Below are positions 18,733-28,038 of a stretch of DNA of 64,000 nt, one piece after another. Source of the DNA: Edwardsiella tarda ATCC 15947 = NBRC 105688 (GTDB lineage Bacteria; Pseudomonadota; Gammaproteobacteria; Enterobacterales; Enterobacteriaceae); assembly GCF_003113495.2 (NCBI RefSeq), contig NZ_CP084506.1:1178001-1242000 (forward strand), written 5' to 3'. The position numbers and the translations under genes were made by a program. Under the pieces are notes generated by a model. It had not been told where the DNA came from and made no database searches. It saw only the letters and a program-made list of their open reading frames with translations. Position 1 is the stretch's first letter. Every line of letters begins with the position of its first letter.

Positions 18733-19728
18733 CTAAGCCCTGTCGTCGCAGTGACGGCGTGTGCGCAGCTTTAATAAGGCACTCTGTAGGCTGTTCCAAT
18801 CGGCTTCGGCGTCGTGGATCACCTCGATGCGGCTATCCGGTGGCGCGACGGGGCTGGTTTCGATGTGGAAGTCGTCTCCCTGGCGGTTGACGCGTAGCGT
18901 CCCTTCGGCGACGCGTAAGACACCCTTAATGCGTAGCAGTGGGGTGAGGCGAACCCACTCCAGCAGCCCGACGGTATCGAAGAGGCTGTCATCGCTAAAG
19001 ATCCAGCCGCAACTGTAGTACCCCTGGCCTTGATTGAGCGCGCGGCGCCAGCCTTGGCCCGGCTGTAGGCGTAAGGCGGCGATGCCGGAGGCGGGCGTCG
19101 GGGAGGCGTGATGATGCGCGGATGTGGGGAGTGGCGTAGTGGCGCGACGCGGGGTGTCGAGCCAGTGTGTATCGAGCTGGCCCTGCTGAGTCTCGATCAG
19201 CGTGCGTTCGGCTCCCTGTTCTTGCCACCAGCGCTGCAAATGCTCACGTGTTACGGCGTCATAGGTGTCGCATTTATTCGCCACAATAATGTCGGCCACG
19301 GCCAGTTGCGCATTGAAGCTCTCATCGTTGCGTAGACGCGCGCTGTCGAGCTGGCGCGCATCGAGCAGGCAGATGGTCGCCTGGATCGTCAGCCAAGCTT
19401 GATAGGTGTCGCTCGCGAGTTGTCGCAGGATCTGACTGGGGTGCCCCAATCCCGTGGGCTCGATCAGCAACCGATCGGGCTGCTCCTTCAGTAGTCGGTT
19501 TAAGCCGATTTGCATCGGCAGTCCATTAACGCAGCACAGGCATCCGCCGGGGATCTCCTTCAACAGGGCTCCGCTATCGGCTAAGAGTGCGCCGTCGATG
19601 CCGATTTCGCCAAATTCATTGACCAGTATCGCCCAGCGCTCTTGTGCCGGTTTGTGGGCCAGTAAGTGGCGCAGGGTGGTGGTTTTGCCACTGCCGAGAA
19701 AACCGGTGATCACATTTACACGGGTCAT
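18733..19728 (-). CDS. yeiR: Zinc-binding GTPase YeiR (COG0523/CobW family)
   Basis: YeiR is a G3E-family GTPase that binds zinc and is thought to act as a metal chaperone. The 331-residue protein has Walker A GFLGSGKT at residues 9-16, the metal-binding CxCC motif at residues 63-66 (GGCLCCVNG), the GTP-specificity motif NKCD near residue 151, and the C-terminal CobW_C domain from about residue 240. A histidine-rich loop (SAHHHAS) around residue 205 may add metal ligands. No Zur box was recognised upstream. Confidence 0.94.
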   Translation of the reverse strand: MTRVNVITGFLGSGKTTTLRHLLAHKPAQERWAILVNEFGEIGIDGALLADSGALLKEIPGGCLCCVNGLPMQIGLNRLLKEQPDRLLIEPTGLGHPSQILRQLASDTYQAWLTIQATICLLDARQLDSARLRNDESFNAQLAVADIIVANKCDTYDAVTREHLQRWWQEQGAERTLIETQQGQLDTHWLDTPRRATTPLPTSAHHHASPTPASGIAALRLQPGQGWRRALNQGQGYYSCGWIFSDDSLFDTVGLLEWVRLTPLLRIKGVLRVAEGTLRVNRQGDDFHIETSPVAPPDSRIEVIHDAEADWNSLQSALLKLRTRRHCDDRA

Positions 19729-20107
19729 TGTCTCTTCCTTCTCTTTTTTTGCCGCTACGGCCGGGACGGGAGTTTTGTGAGCAAGAAAACATTCTTGAGA
19801 AAAATCGACCGGGAGACAACCCCACGCCTAGCGGGAGTTTGCGTAAACGCCATGTATTTAATTAGATTCGGCATTTTATTTATCATATTTAAGATTTTTA
19901 TGCTGAATTAGCTAAGTGCTTTGGCGAGTAATTCTGTATTTATATCACCTGAAGAAATAACTGAAGTTTTGATCTGGATAGCCGTTATTAATCAATGAGT
20001 TCTGCTATGTTTCAAGGAGAGGGTTTACAAGGAATGTCTCTGTTTTTTCACCCATTATTGCCTAGGCAGGGTGAGAAAACGCAGTAACTTGACGACAGGA
20101 GTGATAT

Positions 20108-20434
20108 ATGAAGCGTGAGTATTTATCACTATTTAAGGTTGTCGCTGTGGGGATGCTATTGATGGCCGGATTGGCCGCAGGTCCCGCCCAAGCTCAATCC
20201 ATGGGCGTGGTCCATTTTGGAGGTATGATTGAGGAGGATGGCTGTCAGTTCACTGTTATAAATAATCAGGTTCATTCCGCGTGTTATCGCGAGGGTAAGC
20301 TCCAGCAGGTTAAACGCGATATCGGCAGGCAGTATCATGCCGACTGGCGTCTACCGGCTCAGGTAGGCGAAGGGCGTCTGACCTGGGTGGACACGGCGCA
20401 TACTCAGGCGCTGATTACCGTCGTGTATCGTTAA
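20108..20434 (+). CDS. Small secreted protein with pilin-like features
   Basis: I do not recognise a named family. The 108-residue precursor has a clear signal peptide (cleavage near AGPAQAQS) and a mature part of about 78 residues with two cysteines (about residues 46 and 59) that could form a disulfide. The start of the mature part, GVVHFGGMIEEDGC, resembles the first strand of chaperone-usher pilins (G-V-F-G-I---C), and the end TQALITVVYR resembles a pilin C-terminal strand, but it is far shorter than a pilin. A GGAG seven bases before the ATG supports translation. No fimbrial chaperone or usher gene is nearby. It lies between yeiR and uxuR. Confidence 0.7.
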   Translation: MKREYLSLFKVVAVGMLLMAGLAAGPAQAQSMGVVHFGGMIEEDGCQFTVINNQVHSACYREGKLQQVKRDIGRQYHADWRLPAQVGEGRLTWVDTAHTQALITVVYR

Positions 20435-20597
20435 TGCTCCTGTCCGGGACGTTCCGGCGTGAGCGGGAACGTCCCTCCTATCTCTTGCACCTTCATCATG
20501 AGGCGTGCCATTGTCGTGTTCTTATCTGCTTTTTCTGAACGAATCAACGCTGTGATACAATCAGACCAATCTAGACGCAACAGCGTATAATTATTGA

Positions 20598-20616
20598 CAA
20601 TTGGTCTGTCCAATTG
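20598..20616. promoter_or_regulatory. UxuR/ExuR-type operator over the uxuR promoter
   Basis: CAATTGGTCTGTCCAATTG is a nearly perfect palindrome of the hexuronate regulator type (TTGG-N5-CCAA). It overlaps the end of a TTGACA -35 box at 20594-20599. A half site (TTGGTCTG, read on the minus strand) lies about 30 bases upstream. This fits autoregulation of uxuR. Confidence 0.75.
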
Positions 20617-20657
20617 CGGTTTTACTCTGCATCGGCGTACATCCAGAGGGGCAAGCC

Positions 20658-21404
20658 ATGAGATTGTATCAGGAAGTCGGCAACACGCTGCGGGCCGCGA
20701 TCGCACGCGGCGATTATCCTATCGGGGAGCGTCTGCCTCCGGAGCGTGATATCGCCGAGCAGTTCGATGTGAGTCGGAGTGTGGTGCGCGAGGCGTTGAT
20801 CATGTTGGAATTAGAGCATTTGATCGACGTCCGTAAGGGGTCAGGGGTGTATGTGATGGCCCTTCCCCAGCAGGTCTCGGGGGTGCACGTACGCAACCTC
20901 GACGAGAATACCTTTGGGCCCTTTGAGCTGCTCCAGGCGCGCCAATTATTGGAGAGCGAGGTCGCCGCCTTCGCCGCGACGCAAGCCACCAAGTCCGATA
21001 TTTTGCAGATGCGTGAGGCCATCGAGCAAGAGCGCCAGGCATTGAATGGCGGCTGTGCGGATGAGAGCGCGGATGAGCGCTTTCACTGTTTGTTGGCACA
21101 GTCGACGCAGAACAGTGTCTTGGCCGGTATGGTGCAGGAAGCTTGGCGGGCACGTCAGCATAATCCGCTGTGGGCGGGGCTGCATGGTCATACCCAGGAC
21201 TTCAGCTACCGCTGGAATTGGCTGGAGGATCACCAGAAGATCTTACAAGCGGTGTTGCGCCGTGACGCGCTCGCCGCCAAACAGGCCATGTGGCAGCATT
21301 TGGAAAATGTGAAGGCTAAACTCTTGGAGATCTCTAATCCGGATGATCCAGGATTTGACGGTTATCTGTTTGACTCCACACCGGTACGACTAGACTGTAA
21401 GTAA
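20658..21404 (+). CDS. uxuR: Hexuronate utilisation repressor, GntR family (FadR subfamily)
   Basis: The 248-residue protein has an N-terminal winged helix (LPPERDIAEQFDVSRSVVREAL, residues about 25-47) and a C-terminal FCD ligand domain (FGPFELLQARQLLESEVAAF; MWQHLENVKAKLLEIS). The ending DGYLFDSTP is closer to UxuR than to ExuR of E. coli. In E. coli these repressors respond to fructuronate and related hexuronates and control uxu and exu genes. The start at 20658 follows AGAGGGG; an upstream in-frame GTG lies inside the operator. The neighbouring uxuA and yeiQ lie 3.5-6 kb away and carry a related element. Confidence 0.9.
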   Translation: MRLYQEVGNTLRAAIARGDYPIGERLPPERDIAEQFDVSRSVVREALIMLELEHLIDVRKGSGVYVMALPQQVSGVHVRNLDENTFGPFELLQARQLLESEVAAFAATQATKSDILQMREAIEQERQALNGGCADESADERFHCLLAQSTQNSVLAGMVQEAWRARQHNPLWAGLHGHTQDFSYRWNWLEDHQKILQAVLRRDALAAKQAMWQHLENVKAKLLEISNPDDPGFDGYLFDSTPVRLDCK

Positions 21405-21487
21405 CGAACGATGCGCGTCGGGGTGGGTGGTCGGCGCAGGGAGCGGCGGGCCGTATGGCGCGTCGGGCAAAAGCGAGGCATAGCGGA

Positions 21488-23047
21488 ATGACGCAACTGG
21501 GCACTGAGCGTTGGCGCGGTTATTTCCGCCCGCTGCTGTCTGCGGGTGCGGTAGGGATGGTGTTGCTATTGGCGGTGATCACCGTCTCCTGGCAGGCCTC
21601 GCGTGGCTTGAGTAATTCGGCGCATCAACGCATTACGCTGGCCTTGGGGCAGATCGAGGAGGCGCTGGGCAATGCCCGCCTGGCTTCCGATGCGGTGTTA
21701 CGCTATGCCGGACAACCCTGTGATGCCACGGTACACGCCGCGTTGGCCTTCCAAGTGACCACGGTGCCCGACGTGCGCTCGGTCAACCTGGCGCGAGACA
21801 GCACCATCTACTGCTCGTCGTTGTATGGCGCCACCCAACGTAAACTTGGTCATGATCGCTACAGCGAGCATCGCTTGACCCTGATGCCGAATAATCAGCT
21901 GACGCCGAACCGCTCCCTGTTGGTGTTCAGTACACCGGGGCCGGAGAATAGCAGTGTATTAGTTGGGATCGATGGCTACTATCTGCGCAATATTTTGCGT
22001 TCGTTGAGTGAGCCGACCCCGCTGTATCTGCATATCGGCGATCGTTGGATGGATGCGCGCGGCCAGGTGATCGCGGCGCTGCCGCCGGTGGAGGGGCGGC
22101 GCATCGTGCAGCAGGCCCCCCATTATGCCGTCTCGGTGGTGACGACGATCCCGGTCAACAGCCACTGGGCCTATATTTTGGATTACTCGCGCGGCAGCCT
22201 GGTGCTGTTCTTGGGCTTAGCCATCGTGTTTGGTGTGGTGACCTACCGTCTGGCGGGGCAGGTGAATAGCCCGGTGGCCTACTTGCGTGAGGCGTTGCGT
22301 CGTCATCAGTTCATCCCCTACATCCAACCGGTCGTCAGTGGTCAGGATGAGCGTCTGGTCGGCTGTGAGATCCTGATGCGTTGGCAGCATCCCCAGTTGG
22401 GGCTGATCCCACCGAATAACTTCATTCCCTTGGCGGAGGATAGCGGGCTTATCGTCGCGATGACGCGTGACATGATGCAGCAGGTCAGTGACTATTTTGC
22501 CCCTCGCTGCAAAAGTTTACCGGCAGATTTTCACTTCGGTTTTAACATCAGCGCCAGCCATTTTAACGATCTCAGCCTGGTCGAGGAGTGTCGTCGTTTC
22601 CTCGCCGCCTTCCAAGAGAACCCGATTCAGCTGGTGTTGGAGCTGACGGAGCGTCAGCGGGTGCCCGATGGCGCGTTGACGGAGCGTATCTTCGATGAGT
22701 TACGCGCATTAGGGGTGCAGCTGGCGCTGGATGACTTCGGTACCGGGCACTCGAGTCTGGCTTATCTACAGCGTTACCCGTTTGATATCTTGAAGATCGA
22801 TCAGAGCTTCGTGCGGATGATCGGGAGCGACGCGTTATCCGAGCATATTGTGGATACGGTGATCACCTTGGCGAAGCGTCTCAACATGGTGACGTTAGCG
22901 GAAGGGGTGGAGTCGGAGCCACAGCTACAGCATTTACGCGCTTACCATCTGGATTTCTTGCAGGGATATTGGTTCGGTCGTCCATCATCCCTCACGGATT
23001 TTACCCAGCATTGGTTAGCTAATGTGCCAACTCAGGCGATGAAATAA
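21488..23047 (+). CDS. CSS-motif cyclic-di-GMP phosphodiesterase (Rtn/PdeN type)
   Basis: The 519-residue inner-membrane protein has two membrane helices (near residues 17-40 and 225-250 of this form) around a periplasmic CSS-type sensor, including the short CSS run at about residue 108, and a cytoplasmic EAL domain. In that domain the first motif reads EIL instead of EAL; the magnesium and catalytic residues in FNIS, ELTE, DDFGTGHSSL and K of LKIDQSF are kept, so it should be active. The organisation equals E. coli Rtn/PdeN, which in E. coli is also a neighbour of spr. I chose the ATG at 21488 (GAGG nine bases upstream); an ATG at 21455 is possible. It starts 83 bases after uxuR. Confidence 0.88.
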   Translation: MTQLGTERWRGYFRPLLSAGAVGMVLLLAVITVSWQASRGLSNSAHQRITLALGQIEEALGNARLASDAVLRYAGQPCDATVHAALAFQVTTVPDVRSVNLARDSTIYCSSLYGATQRKLGHDRYSEHRLTLMPNNQLTPNRSLLVFSTPGPENSSVLVGIDGYYLRNILRSLSEPTPLYLHIGDRWMDARGQVIAALPPVEGRRIVQQAPHYAVSVVTTIPVNSHWAYILDYSRGSLVLFLGLAIVFGVVTYRLAGQVNSPVAYLREALRRHQFIPYIQPVVSGQDERLVGCEILMRWQHPQLGLIPPNNFIPLAEDSGLIVAMTRDMMQQVSDYFAPRCKSLPADFHFGFNISASHFNDLSLVEECRRFLAAFQENPIQLVLELTERQRVPDGALTERIFDELRALGVQLALDDFGTGHSSLAYLQRYPFDILKIDQSFVRMIGSDALSEHIVDTVITLAKRLNMVTLAEGVESEPQLQHLRAYHLDFLQGYWFGRPSSLTDFTQHWLANVPTQAMK

Positions 23048-23152
23048 CATAAAATGTTATTTCATTAGTTATTATCACCGAGCGGTCTATTTCTACAGCC
23101 ATTATTTGGCTGTATGCATTGTAGACATATTTTATATTTTCAAAAAAACTGA

Positions 23153-23179
23153 TAAAGAAAGTGATGCGCGTGCCGATAA
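23153..23179 (+). promoter_or_regulatory. FliA (sigma-28) promoter of the chemoreceptor gene
   Basis: TAAA, a spacer of exactly 15 bases and GCCGATAA form a perfect match to the flagellar class 3 promoter consensus. It ends 42 bases before the chemoreceptor start codon, placing that gene in the motility regulon. Confidence 0.93.
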
Positions 23180-23221
23180 CGCTTACTTAATAAATAATCG
23201 GCGACAGGAAAATCCGTTCTT

Positions 23222-24802
23222 ATGTTTTCTAAGGTAAAAATAGCAACATTAATTCCGATAATAATCGTTGCGATTTTTTCAATTCAGGCGATCTCATTCT
23301 GTATTTTTTATAATGTAATTAATAACGATGATGATCACATACAGGAAAATTATCAGTCACGGCGTAATGTCATGTTCTTCAGCGAGGCCTGGATCAATTT
23401 AATTCAGGCGCGCTCGAGTCTACGCGAGGCGTTAAATCAGGTTACGGCAGCAAAGTTTGATCAGGAGAAGGTGCAAGGCCTCTCAGACCGAGCGGAACGG
23501 CGGATCGTTGAAGCTCGCCGCAACTACCTGGCATATAAAGATATTCCTGATGTTGATGGTTTATCGGCCGATGTGGTTAATCGGGTAAATAATAATTTCA
23601 GTCAGTATCTCACCATTGTTTCTCAAATCTATTCATTATTAAAGCAAAATGATATCCAGCAGGCGATGGCGCTGAATGAGAAACTGGTCGATCTGAATAT
23701 TGCGACACAGCATGCCTATAATGCCTGGCAGGAGCAACATGATCGACTCATGCATCAGGGCGTCAGTAAGAGTCAACATGATTGCCTGGTGATGAAGTGG
23801 GTATTATCGCTGGTCGGTATGTTATCCCTGCTTTGCCTGTTGATATGTTGGCTCTCGGTGAAAAAAGCGATGCTACTGCCGTTGCAGATCGTCATTCGCC
23901 ATATTCAATACATTGCCCGCGGGGATTTGACGCAGCGTATCGCCTGTCAGGGTAAAAGTGAAATGCAGGTTTTGTCCAGCCATCTGGCCGAGATGCAGCG
24001 GGCGTTACGGGATATTGTTATCTCTGTGAGAGGCAGCGCCGAGGTGATTTATTCGGGGGCTGGCGAGATTTCCTCCGGTGGGAGCAATCTTGCGTCGAGA
24101 ACCGAACAACAGGCGGCGGCGTTAGAGGAGACGGCCGCCAGCATGGAGCAAATTACCTCTATCGTGAATCAGAATAGCGATAACTCACGCAACGCGGCGC
24201 AGCTGGCCAATGAGGCGGCGAAGACAGTGGTATCGGGCGGCCATGCGATTACGGATGTCGTTAAGACCATGGAGGCGATTTCCGCTAACTCCCAACATAT
24301 CTCGTCGATCACCAGTGTCATTGACAGCATTGCGTTTCAGACCAATATCCTGGCGCTGAATGCGGCGGTTGAGGCCGCTCGCGCGGGGGATCAGGGGCGG
24401 GGCTTCTCCGTGGTAGCCAGCGAAGTTCGCAATCTGGCCCAGCGCAGCGCTCAGGCGGCGAAGGAGATTAATAGCCTGATTTCCGCCTCGGTGGAGAAGG
24501 TGAACCAAGGCAGCGCCAGCGTCTCGGCGGCCGGTTCTACGATGGAGAATATCATTAATTCGATCACCCATCTCTCTGCGGTCTTGGGGGAGATCTCGGA
24601 CAGTGCAGAGGAGCAAAGTCGGGGGATTGTCCAGATAAACCAGGCCATCAACCAGATGGATACCGTGACGCAACAGAATGCGACGCTGGTGGAGGAGTCC
24701 ACCGCCGCCTCCCATGTCCTGGAGGATCAGGCCAAGGTACTGACTGAAATGGTCGCGACATTTACCGTTAGCGAGGGGAGCAAAACGTTGCTGGCCGTGT
24801 AA
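23222..24802 (+). CDS. Methyl-accepting chemotaxis protein
   Basis: This is a transmembrane chemoreceptor of 526 residues. It has membrane helices near residues 8-30 and 195-212, a four-helix-type periplasmic ligand domain between them, a HAMP domain (about 213-265) and a cytoplasmic signalling hairpin whose tip reads [20 protein letters not shown], the universal MCP signature. Glu/Gln-rich methylation stretches ([18 protein letters not shown]) are present. The C-terminal NWETF pentapeptide that recruits CheR in Tsr and Tar is absent, so it probably depends on other receptors for efficient methylation. The 5' third is notably more AT-rich than its neighbours. The ligand is unknown. A FliA promoter precedes it. 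Confidence 0.95.
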   Translation: MFSKVKIATLIPIIIVAIFSIQAISFCIFYNVINNDDDHIQENYQSRRNVMFFSEAWINLIQARSSLREALNQVTAAKFDQEKVQGLSDRAERRIVEARRNYLAYKDIPDVDGLSADVVNRVNNNFSQYLTIVSQIYSLLKQNDIQQAMALNEKLVDLNIATQHAYNAWQEQHDRLMHQGVSKSQHDCLVMKWVLSLVGMLSLLCLLICWLSVKKAMLLPLQIVIRHIQYIARGDLTQRIACQGKSEMQVLSSHLAEMQRALRDIVISVRGSAEVIYSGAGEISSGGSNLASRTEQQAAALEETAASMEQITSIVNQNSDNSRNAAQLANEAAKTVVSGGHAITDVVKTMEAISANSQHISSITSVIDSIAFQTNILALNAAVEAARAGDQGRGFSVVASEVRNLAQRSAQAAKEINSLISASVEKVNQGSASVSAAGSTMENIINSITHLSAVLGEISDSAEEQSRGIVQINQAINQMDTVTQQNATLVEESTAASHVLEDQAKVLTEMVATFTVSEGSKTLLAV

Positions 24803-24846
24803 GCGGCGAAACGCAGGCCCCGGAGGGGGCCTGCGAGGAGAACGCG

Positions 24847-24872
24847 AGGCCGTCCAAAGACGGCCTTTTTTT
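24847..24872 (+). terminator. Intrinsic terminator after the chemoreceptor gene
   Basis: The stem aggccgtc / gacggcct with a CAAA loop is followed by seven T residues, which run into the stop codon of the convergent yeiQ. Confidence 0.92.
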
Positions 24873-26343
24873 ATGCTTGAGCGGCCAGCTCGGCACAGCT
24901 CTGCGCCGCGCCCTGCTGCATCAGTGACAGGTAGGCGGCGGTCACCGCCTCGACAAAGCGGGGCTCCTGCGGCAGCGCGTCACCGAAGACCGCGCTGACG
25001 CCCAGCAGCGCCTGGACACGCTCTGCGCCGTCGGCGCTGTTGGCTACGCATTGCTTCAGGGTTTCCGCCATCGGGTCGCGCACGTCGATCGGCTGCCCGG
25101 CATCATCGATAGCTCCGACGTAACGCATCCAACCGGCCACGCCCAGCGCCAGGCAAGGGAAGGCGCTATCGTGCGCCAGATGCCAGCGGATGGAGTCCAG
25201 CATGCGTTGCGGTAGCTTCTGGGTGCCGTCCATGGCGATCTGCCAGGTACGGTGCTTCAGAGAGGGGTTGCTGTAACGGTCGATCAGCAACGCGGCGTAG
25301 CGTGCCAGATCGACGCCGCTGACGCTCAGGGTTGGCGCCTGCTCTTGCAGCATCAGACGATGGGCATCTTGACGGTAGGCGCCATCCTCCATGCAGTCAT
25401 TGATGTGTTGATAGCCTGCCAGATACCCCAGGTAGGCGAGGAACGAGTGGCTACCGTTAAGCATGCGTAGCTTCATCTCCTCGTAGGGCAGCACATCGCT
25501 GACCAACTCGGCGCCGGCGATCTCCCACTCGGGGCGACCGGCGACGAAATTATCCTCGACCACCCACTGAATAAAGGGTTCACAGGCGATGCCACACGGG
25601 TCGTCGACGCCCAGTGCCGTATGGATCTCCGCCAGCGTCTCGGCGGTGGCCGCCGGTACGATACGATCGACCATGGTGCTGGGGAAGGTGACATTGGCGT
25701 CGATCCAGGCGGCCAGTTGCGGGTCACGCGCCTGGGCCAGATCCAATACCGCATTCTTCACCACATGGCCGTTTTCCGGGATGTTGTCGCAGGAGAGTAC
25801 GGTAAAGGGGGCGAGGCCGCGCTCACGACGTAGGCGCAGCGCTTCAACGATGGCGCCAGGGGCGGAGGCGGGTTGGTGCGGCGTGGCCAGATCGGCCTGG
25901 ATCAACGGGTTGTTCAGGTCCAAGCGTCCGCTACCCGGCTCGATGCAGTACCCTTTTTCGGTGACCGTCAGAGAGACGATGGCGACCTGCGGCTCGGCCA
26001 TCTTCTCGACCACCGCCTCGATGCCATCGAGGGTGGCGTGCAGCGACTCATGCACCGCGCCGACCACGATCGCCTGATTGTGGCTAGCGCCCTTCTCCAG
26101 CACGCTATAGAGATGATCCTGCTGGCGCAATTGCTCGATCAAGGCCTCCCCGCCGATCAGGTTCACCTCACAGTATCCCCAGTCACCGCCTTGCTTATTC
26201 AAGACGCGATCGGTCAATAAGGCTTGATGCGCACGGTGAAAGGCGCCAAAGCCTAGGTGTACGATACGGGACTTCAGGGCGCTGCGATCGTAGCTGGGAC
26301 GCTGCACATCGGCCGGTAATGTATGGTTGGCGAGGTTTTTCAT
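24871..26343 (-). CDS. yeiQ: Mannitol dehydrogenase family oxidoreductase YeiQ (probable fructuronate reductase)
   Basis: The 490-residue NAD-dependent polyol dehydrogenase is closer to E. coli YeiQ (VQRPSYDRSALKSRIVHLGFGAFHRAHQALLTDRVL) than to UxuB. It keeps the family core SCDNIPENGHV and the catalytic Lys region MKLRMLNGSHSFLAYLGYL. YeiQ is a paralogue of UxuB, which reduces fructuronate to mannonate; because it is divergent from uxuA here and no uxuB is seen in the window, it probably supplies that step, which is inference. The start at 26343 has GGAG upstream; an ATG four codons earlier is less well placed. Confidence 0.92.
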   Translation of the reverse strand: MKNLANHTLPADVQRPSYDRSALKSRIVHLGFGAFHRAHQALLTDRVLNKQGGDWGYCEVNLIGGEALIEQLRQQDHLYSVLEKGASHNQAIVVGAVHESLHATLDGIEAVVEKMAEPQVAIVSLTVTEKGYCIEPGSGRLDLNNPLIQADLATPHQPASAPGAIVEALRLRRERGLAPFTVLSCDNIPENGHVVKNAVLDLAQARDPQLAAWIDANVTFPSTMVDRIVPAATAETLAEIHTALGVDDPCGIACEPFIQWVVEDNFVAGRPEWEIAGAELVSDVLPYEEMKLRMLNGSHSFLAYLGYLAGYQHINDCMEDGAYRQDAHRLMLQEQAPTLSVSGVDLARYAALLIDRYSNPSLKHRTWQIAMDGTQKLPQRMLDSIRWHLAHDSAFPCLALGVAGWMRYVGAIDDAGQPIDVRDPMAETLKQCVANSADGAERVQALLGVSAVFGDALPQEPRFVEAVTAAYLSLMQQGAAQSCAELAAQA

Positions 26344-26412
26344 TCGGAGCTCCATCTAATGGATGAGTGAAGCAGCGCCGCATGGGCGGCCTGTTTCATA
26401 GCAATACGCAAA

Positions 26413-26660
26413 GGTGTTAGACCACTTTATCGAGAGCCGTCACCTGAATTGCGCTAAGCCCACACGCATTCACAGGGTGGTCAGACAGCATCACATGGGC
26501 TTGCAGTCTAAATTGATATGACAGAAAATCAAATTGGTTAGTCCAAAATTCCCCGATAATCGTGAGGCGGATCAACCAATGAGACTTTCGCTTTTGACAG
26601 GCGCATCGGGATGCGTCAGGGTAAAGCTGAGTGATATCTGTGACGATTTGGTATGACAGA
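26413..26660. promoter_or_regulatory. Shared yeiQ-uxuA control region with hexuronate-type elements
   Basis: The 400-base divergent spacer holds TTGGTTAGTCCAA at 26534-26546, which shares the TTGG-N5-CCAA form of the uxuR operator. Weaker relatives lie at 26413-26425 (GTGGTCTAACACC on the minus strand). Two copies of TTGRTATGACAGA occur at 26513-26525 and 26648-26660. No gene fits in the spacer. Control by UxuR (or ExuR) is inferred from the shared motif. Confidence 0.6.
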
Positions 26661-26745
26661 TTGTGCCGGCGATGGCCGTGAATCGTGAAATCTGTCTGAC
26701 CCGTCAGAGCAGTACCCGTTAACACACCGCAGAAGGTAACAGTAG

Positions 26746-27936
26746 ATGGAACAAACTTGGCGTTGGTATGGCCCGAACGATCCGGTTTCCCTTGATGATG
26801 TCCGCCAGGCTGGCGCGACCGGCGTCGTGACGGCGTTGCACCATATTCCGAACGGCGAAGTGTGGAGTGTCGAGGAGATCGAGCAGCGTAAGGCGATGCT
26901 GGCTGAAAAGGGATTGACCTGGTCGGTGGTAGAGAGTGTTCCGGTTCACGAAGAGATCAAGACGCAGACGGGTGACTATCAGCGTCATATCGACAATTAC
27001 AAACAGAGCCTGCGTAATCTGGCGGCCTGTGGCATCGATACCGTCTGCTATAACTTCATGCCGGTATTGGACTGGACGCGTACCGATCTGGAGTTTCTGA
27101 TGCCGGATGGCTCCAAGGCCCTGCGTTTCGACCAGATCGCCTTCGCCGCCTTCGAACTGCATATCTTGCAGCGTCCGGGTGCCGAACAGGATTACAGCGC
27201 GGAAGAGCAGCGCCAGGCCAAGGCCTACTTCGACGCGATGAGTGAGGCCGAGGTGGCCAAGCTGACGGGCAACATCATCGCCGGACTGCCGGGGGCGGAA
27301 GAGGGTTATACCCTGGATCAGTTCCGTGCCCGCCTGGCCGAATATGATGGCATCGACAAGGCGCAGCTGCGTGAGCATATGGCTCACTTCCTGCGTGAGA
27401 TTGTCCCGGTGGCCGAGGCCTGTGGTCTACGCCTGGCGGTACATCCGGATGATCCGCCGCGTCCGATCCTCGGCTTGCCGCGTATCGTCTCGACAATCGA
27501 AGACATGCAGTGGCTGAAAGAGACGGTCGATAGCATCTACAACGGGTTCACCATGTGCACCGGTTCCTACGGCGTGCGGGCCGATAACGATCTGGTGGAG
27601 ATGATCGAACGCTTCGGCGATCGTATTCACTTCACCCATCTGCGCGCCACCTGCCGCGAAGATAACCCGAAGAGCTTCCATGAAGGGGCGCATCTTCAGG
27701 GGGATGTCGACATGTTCGCCGTGGTCAAGGCGATCCTGACGGAAGAGCAGCGTCGTCAGCAGGCGGGCGATCTGCGTCCGATTCCGATGCGTCCGGACCA
27801 TGGTCACCAGATGCTGGACGATCTGAAGAAGAAGACCAACCCGGGCTACTCCGCCATCGGGCGCCTAAAGGGGTTGGCCGAGGTTCGCGGTGTCGAGCTG
27901 GCGATTAAACGTGTCTACTTCCCGCAGATGAAGTGA
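26746..27936 (+). CDS. uxuA: Mannonate dehydratase
   Basis: UxuA dehydrates D-mannonate to 2-keto-3-deoxygluconate in glucuronate breakdown. The 396-residue protein has the family N-terminus [26 protein letters not shown], the metal and substrate residues in AVHPDDPP, and HFTHLRAT and RPDHGHQM near the C-terminus. In E. coli it forms the uxuAB operon; here it stands alone, divergent from yeiQ, with a strong hairpin downstream. Confidence 0.96.
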   Translation: MEQTWRWYGPNDPVSLDDVRQAGATGVVTALHHIPNGEVWSVEEIEQRKAMLAEKGLTWSVVESVPVHEEIKTQTGDYQRHIDNYKQSLRNLAACGIDTVCYNFMPVLDWTRTDLEFLMPDGSKALRFDQIAFAAFELHILQRPGAEQDYSAEEQRQAKAYFDAMSEAEVAKLTGNIIAGLPGAEEGYTLDQFRARLAEYDGIDKAQLREHMAHFLREIVPVAEACGLRLAVHPDDPPRPILGLPRIVSTIEDMQWLKETVDSIYNGFTMCTGSYGVRADNDLVEMIERFGDRIHFTHLRATCREDNPKSFHEGAHLQGDVDMFAVVKAILTEEQRRQQAGDLRPIPMRPDHGHQMLDDLKKKTNPGYSAIGRLKGLAEVRGVELAIKRVYFPQMK

Positions 27937-27966
27937 TGCGCTCGGCGCCTTGGCGCATGAGATAAC

Positions 27967-28001
27967 CAACAGGGGGGGACGCGATGCGTCCCCCCCTGTT
28001 G
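27967..28001. terminator. Strong hairpin between uxuA and efpL
   Basis: A 16-bp perfect stem (caacagggggggacgc / gcgtccccccctgttg, 3-base loop) lies between the converging uxuA and efpL. It lacks a T-run on either side, so it may work as a Rho-assisted or RNA-stabilising end. Confidence 0.7.
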
Positions 28002-28038
28002 CGTACCGAGCGGCGTCACCTGCCGCATGGGCGGCGAC

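Noticed and set aside
24871..26343. Naming this gene uxuB
   Set aside because: Local sequence blocks match YeiQ clearly better than UxuB; only the function, not the orthology, may be that of UxuB.
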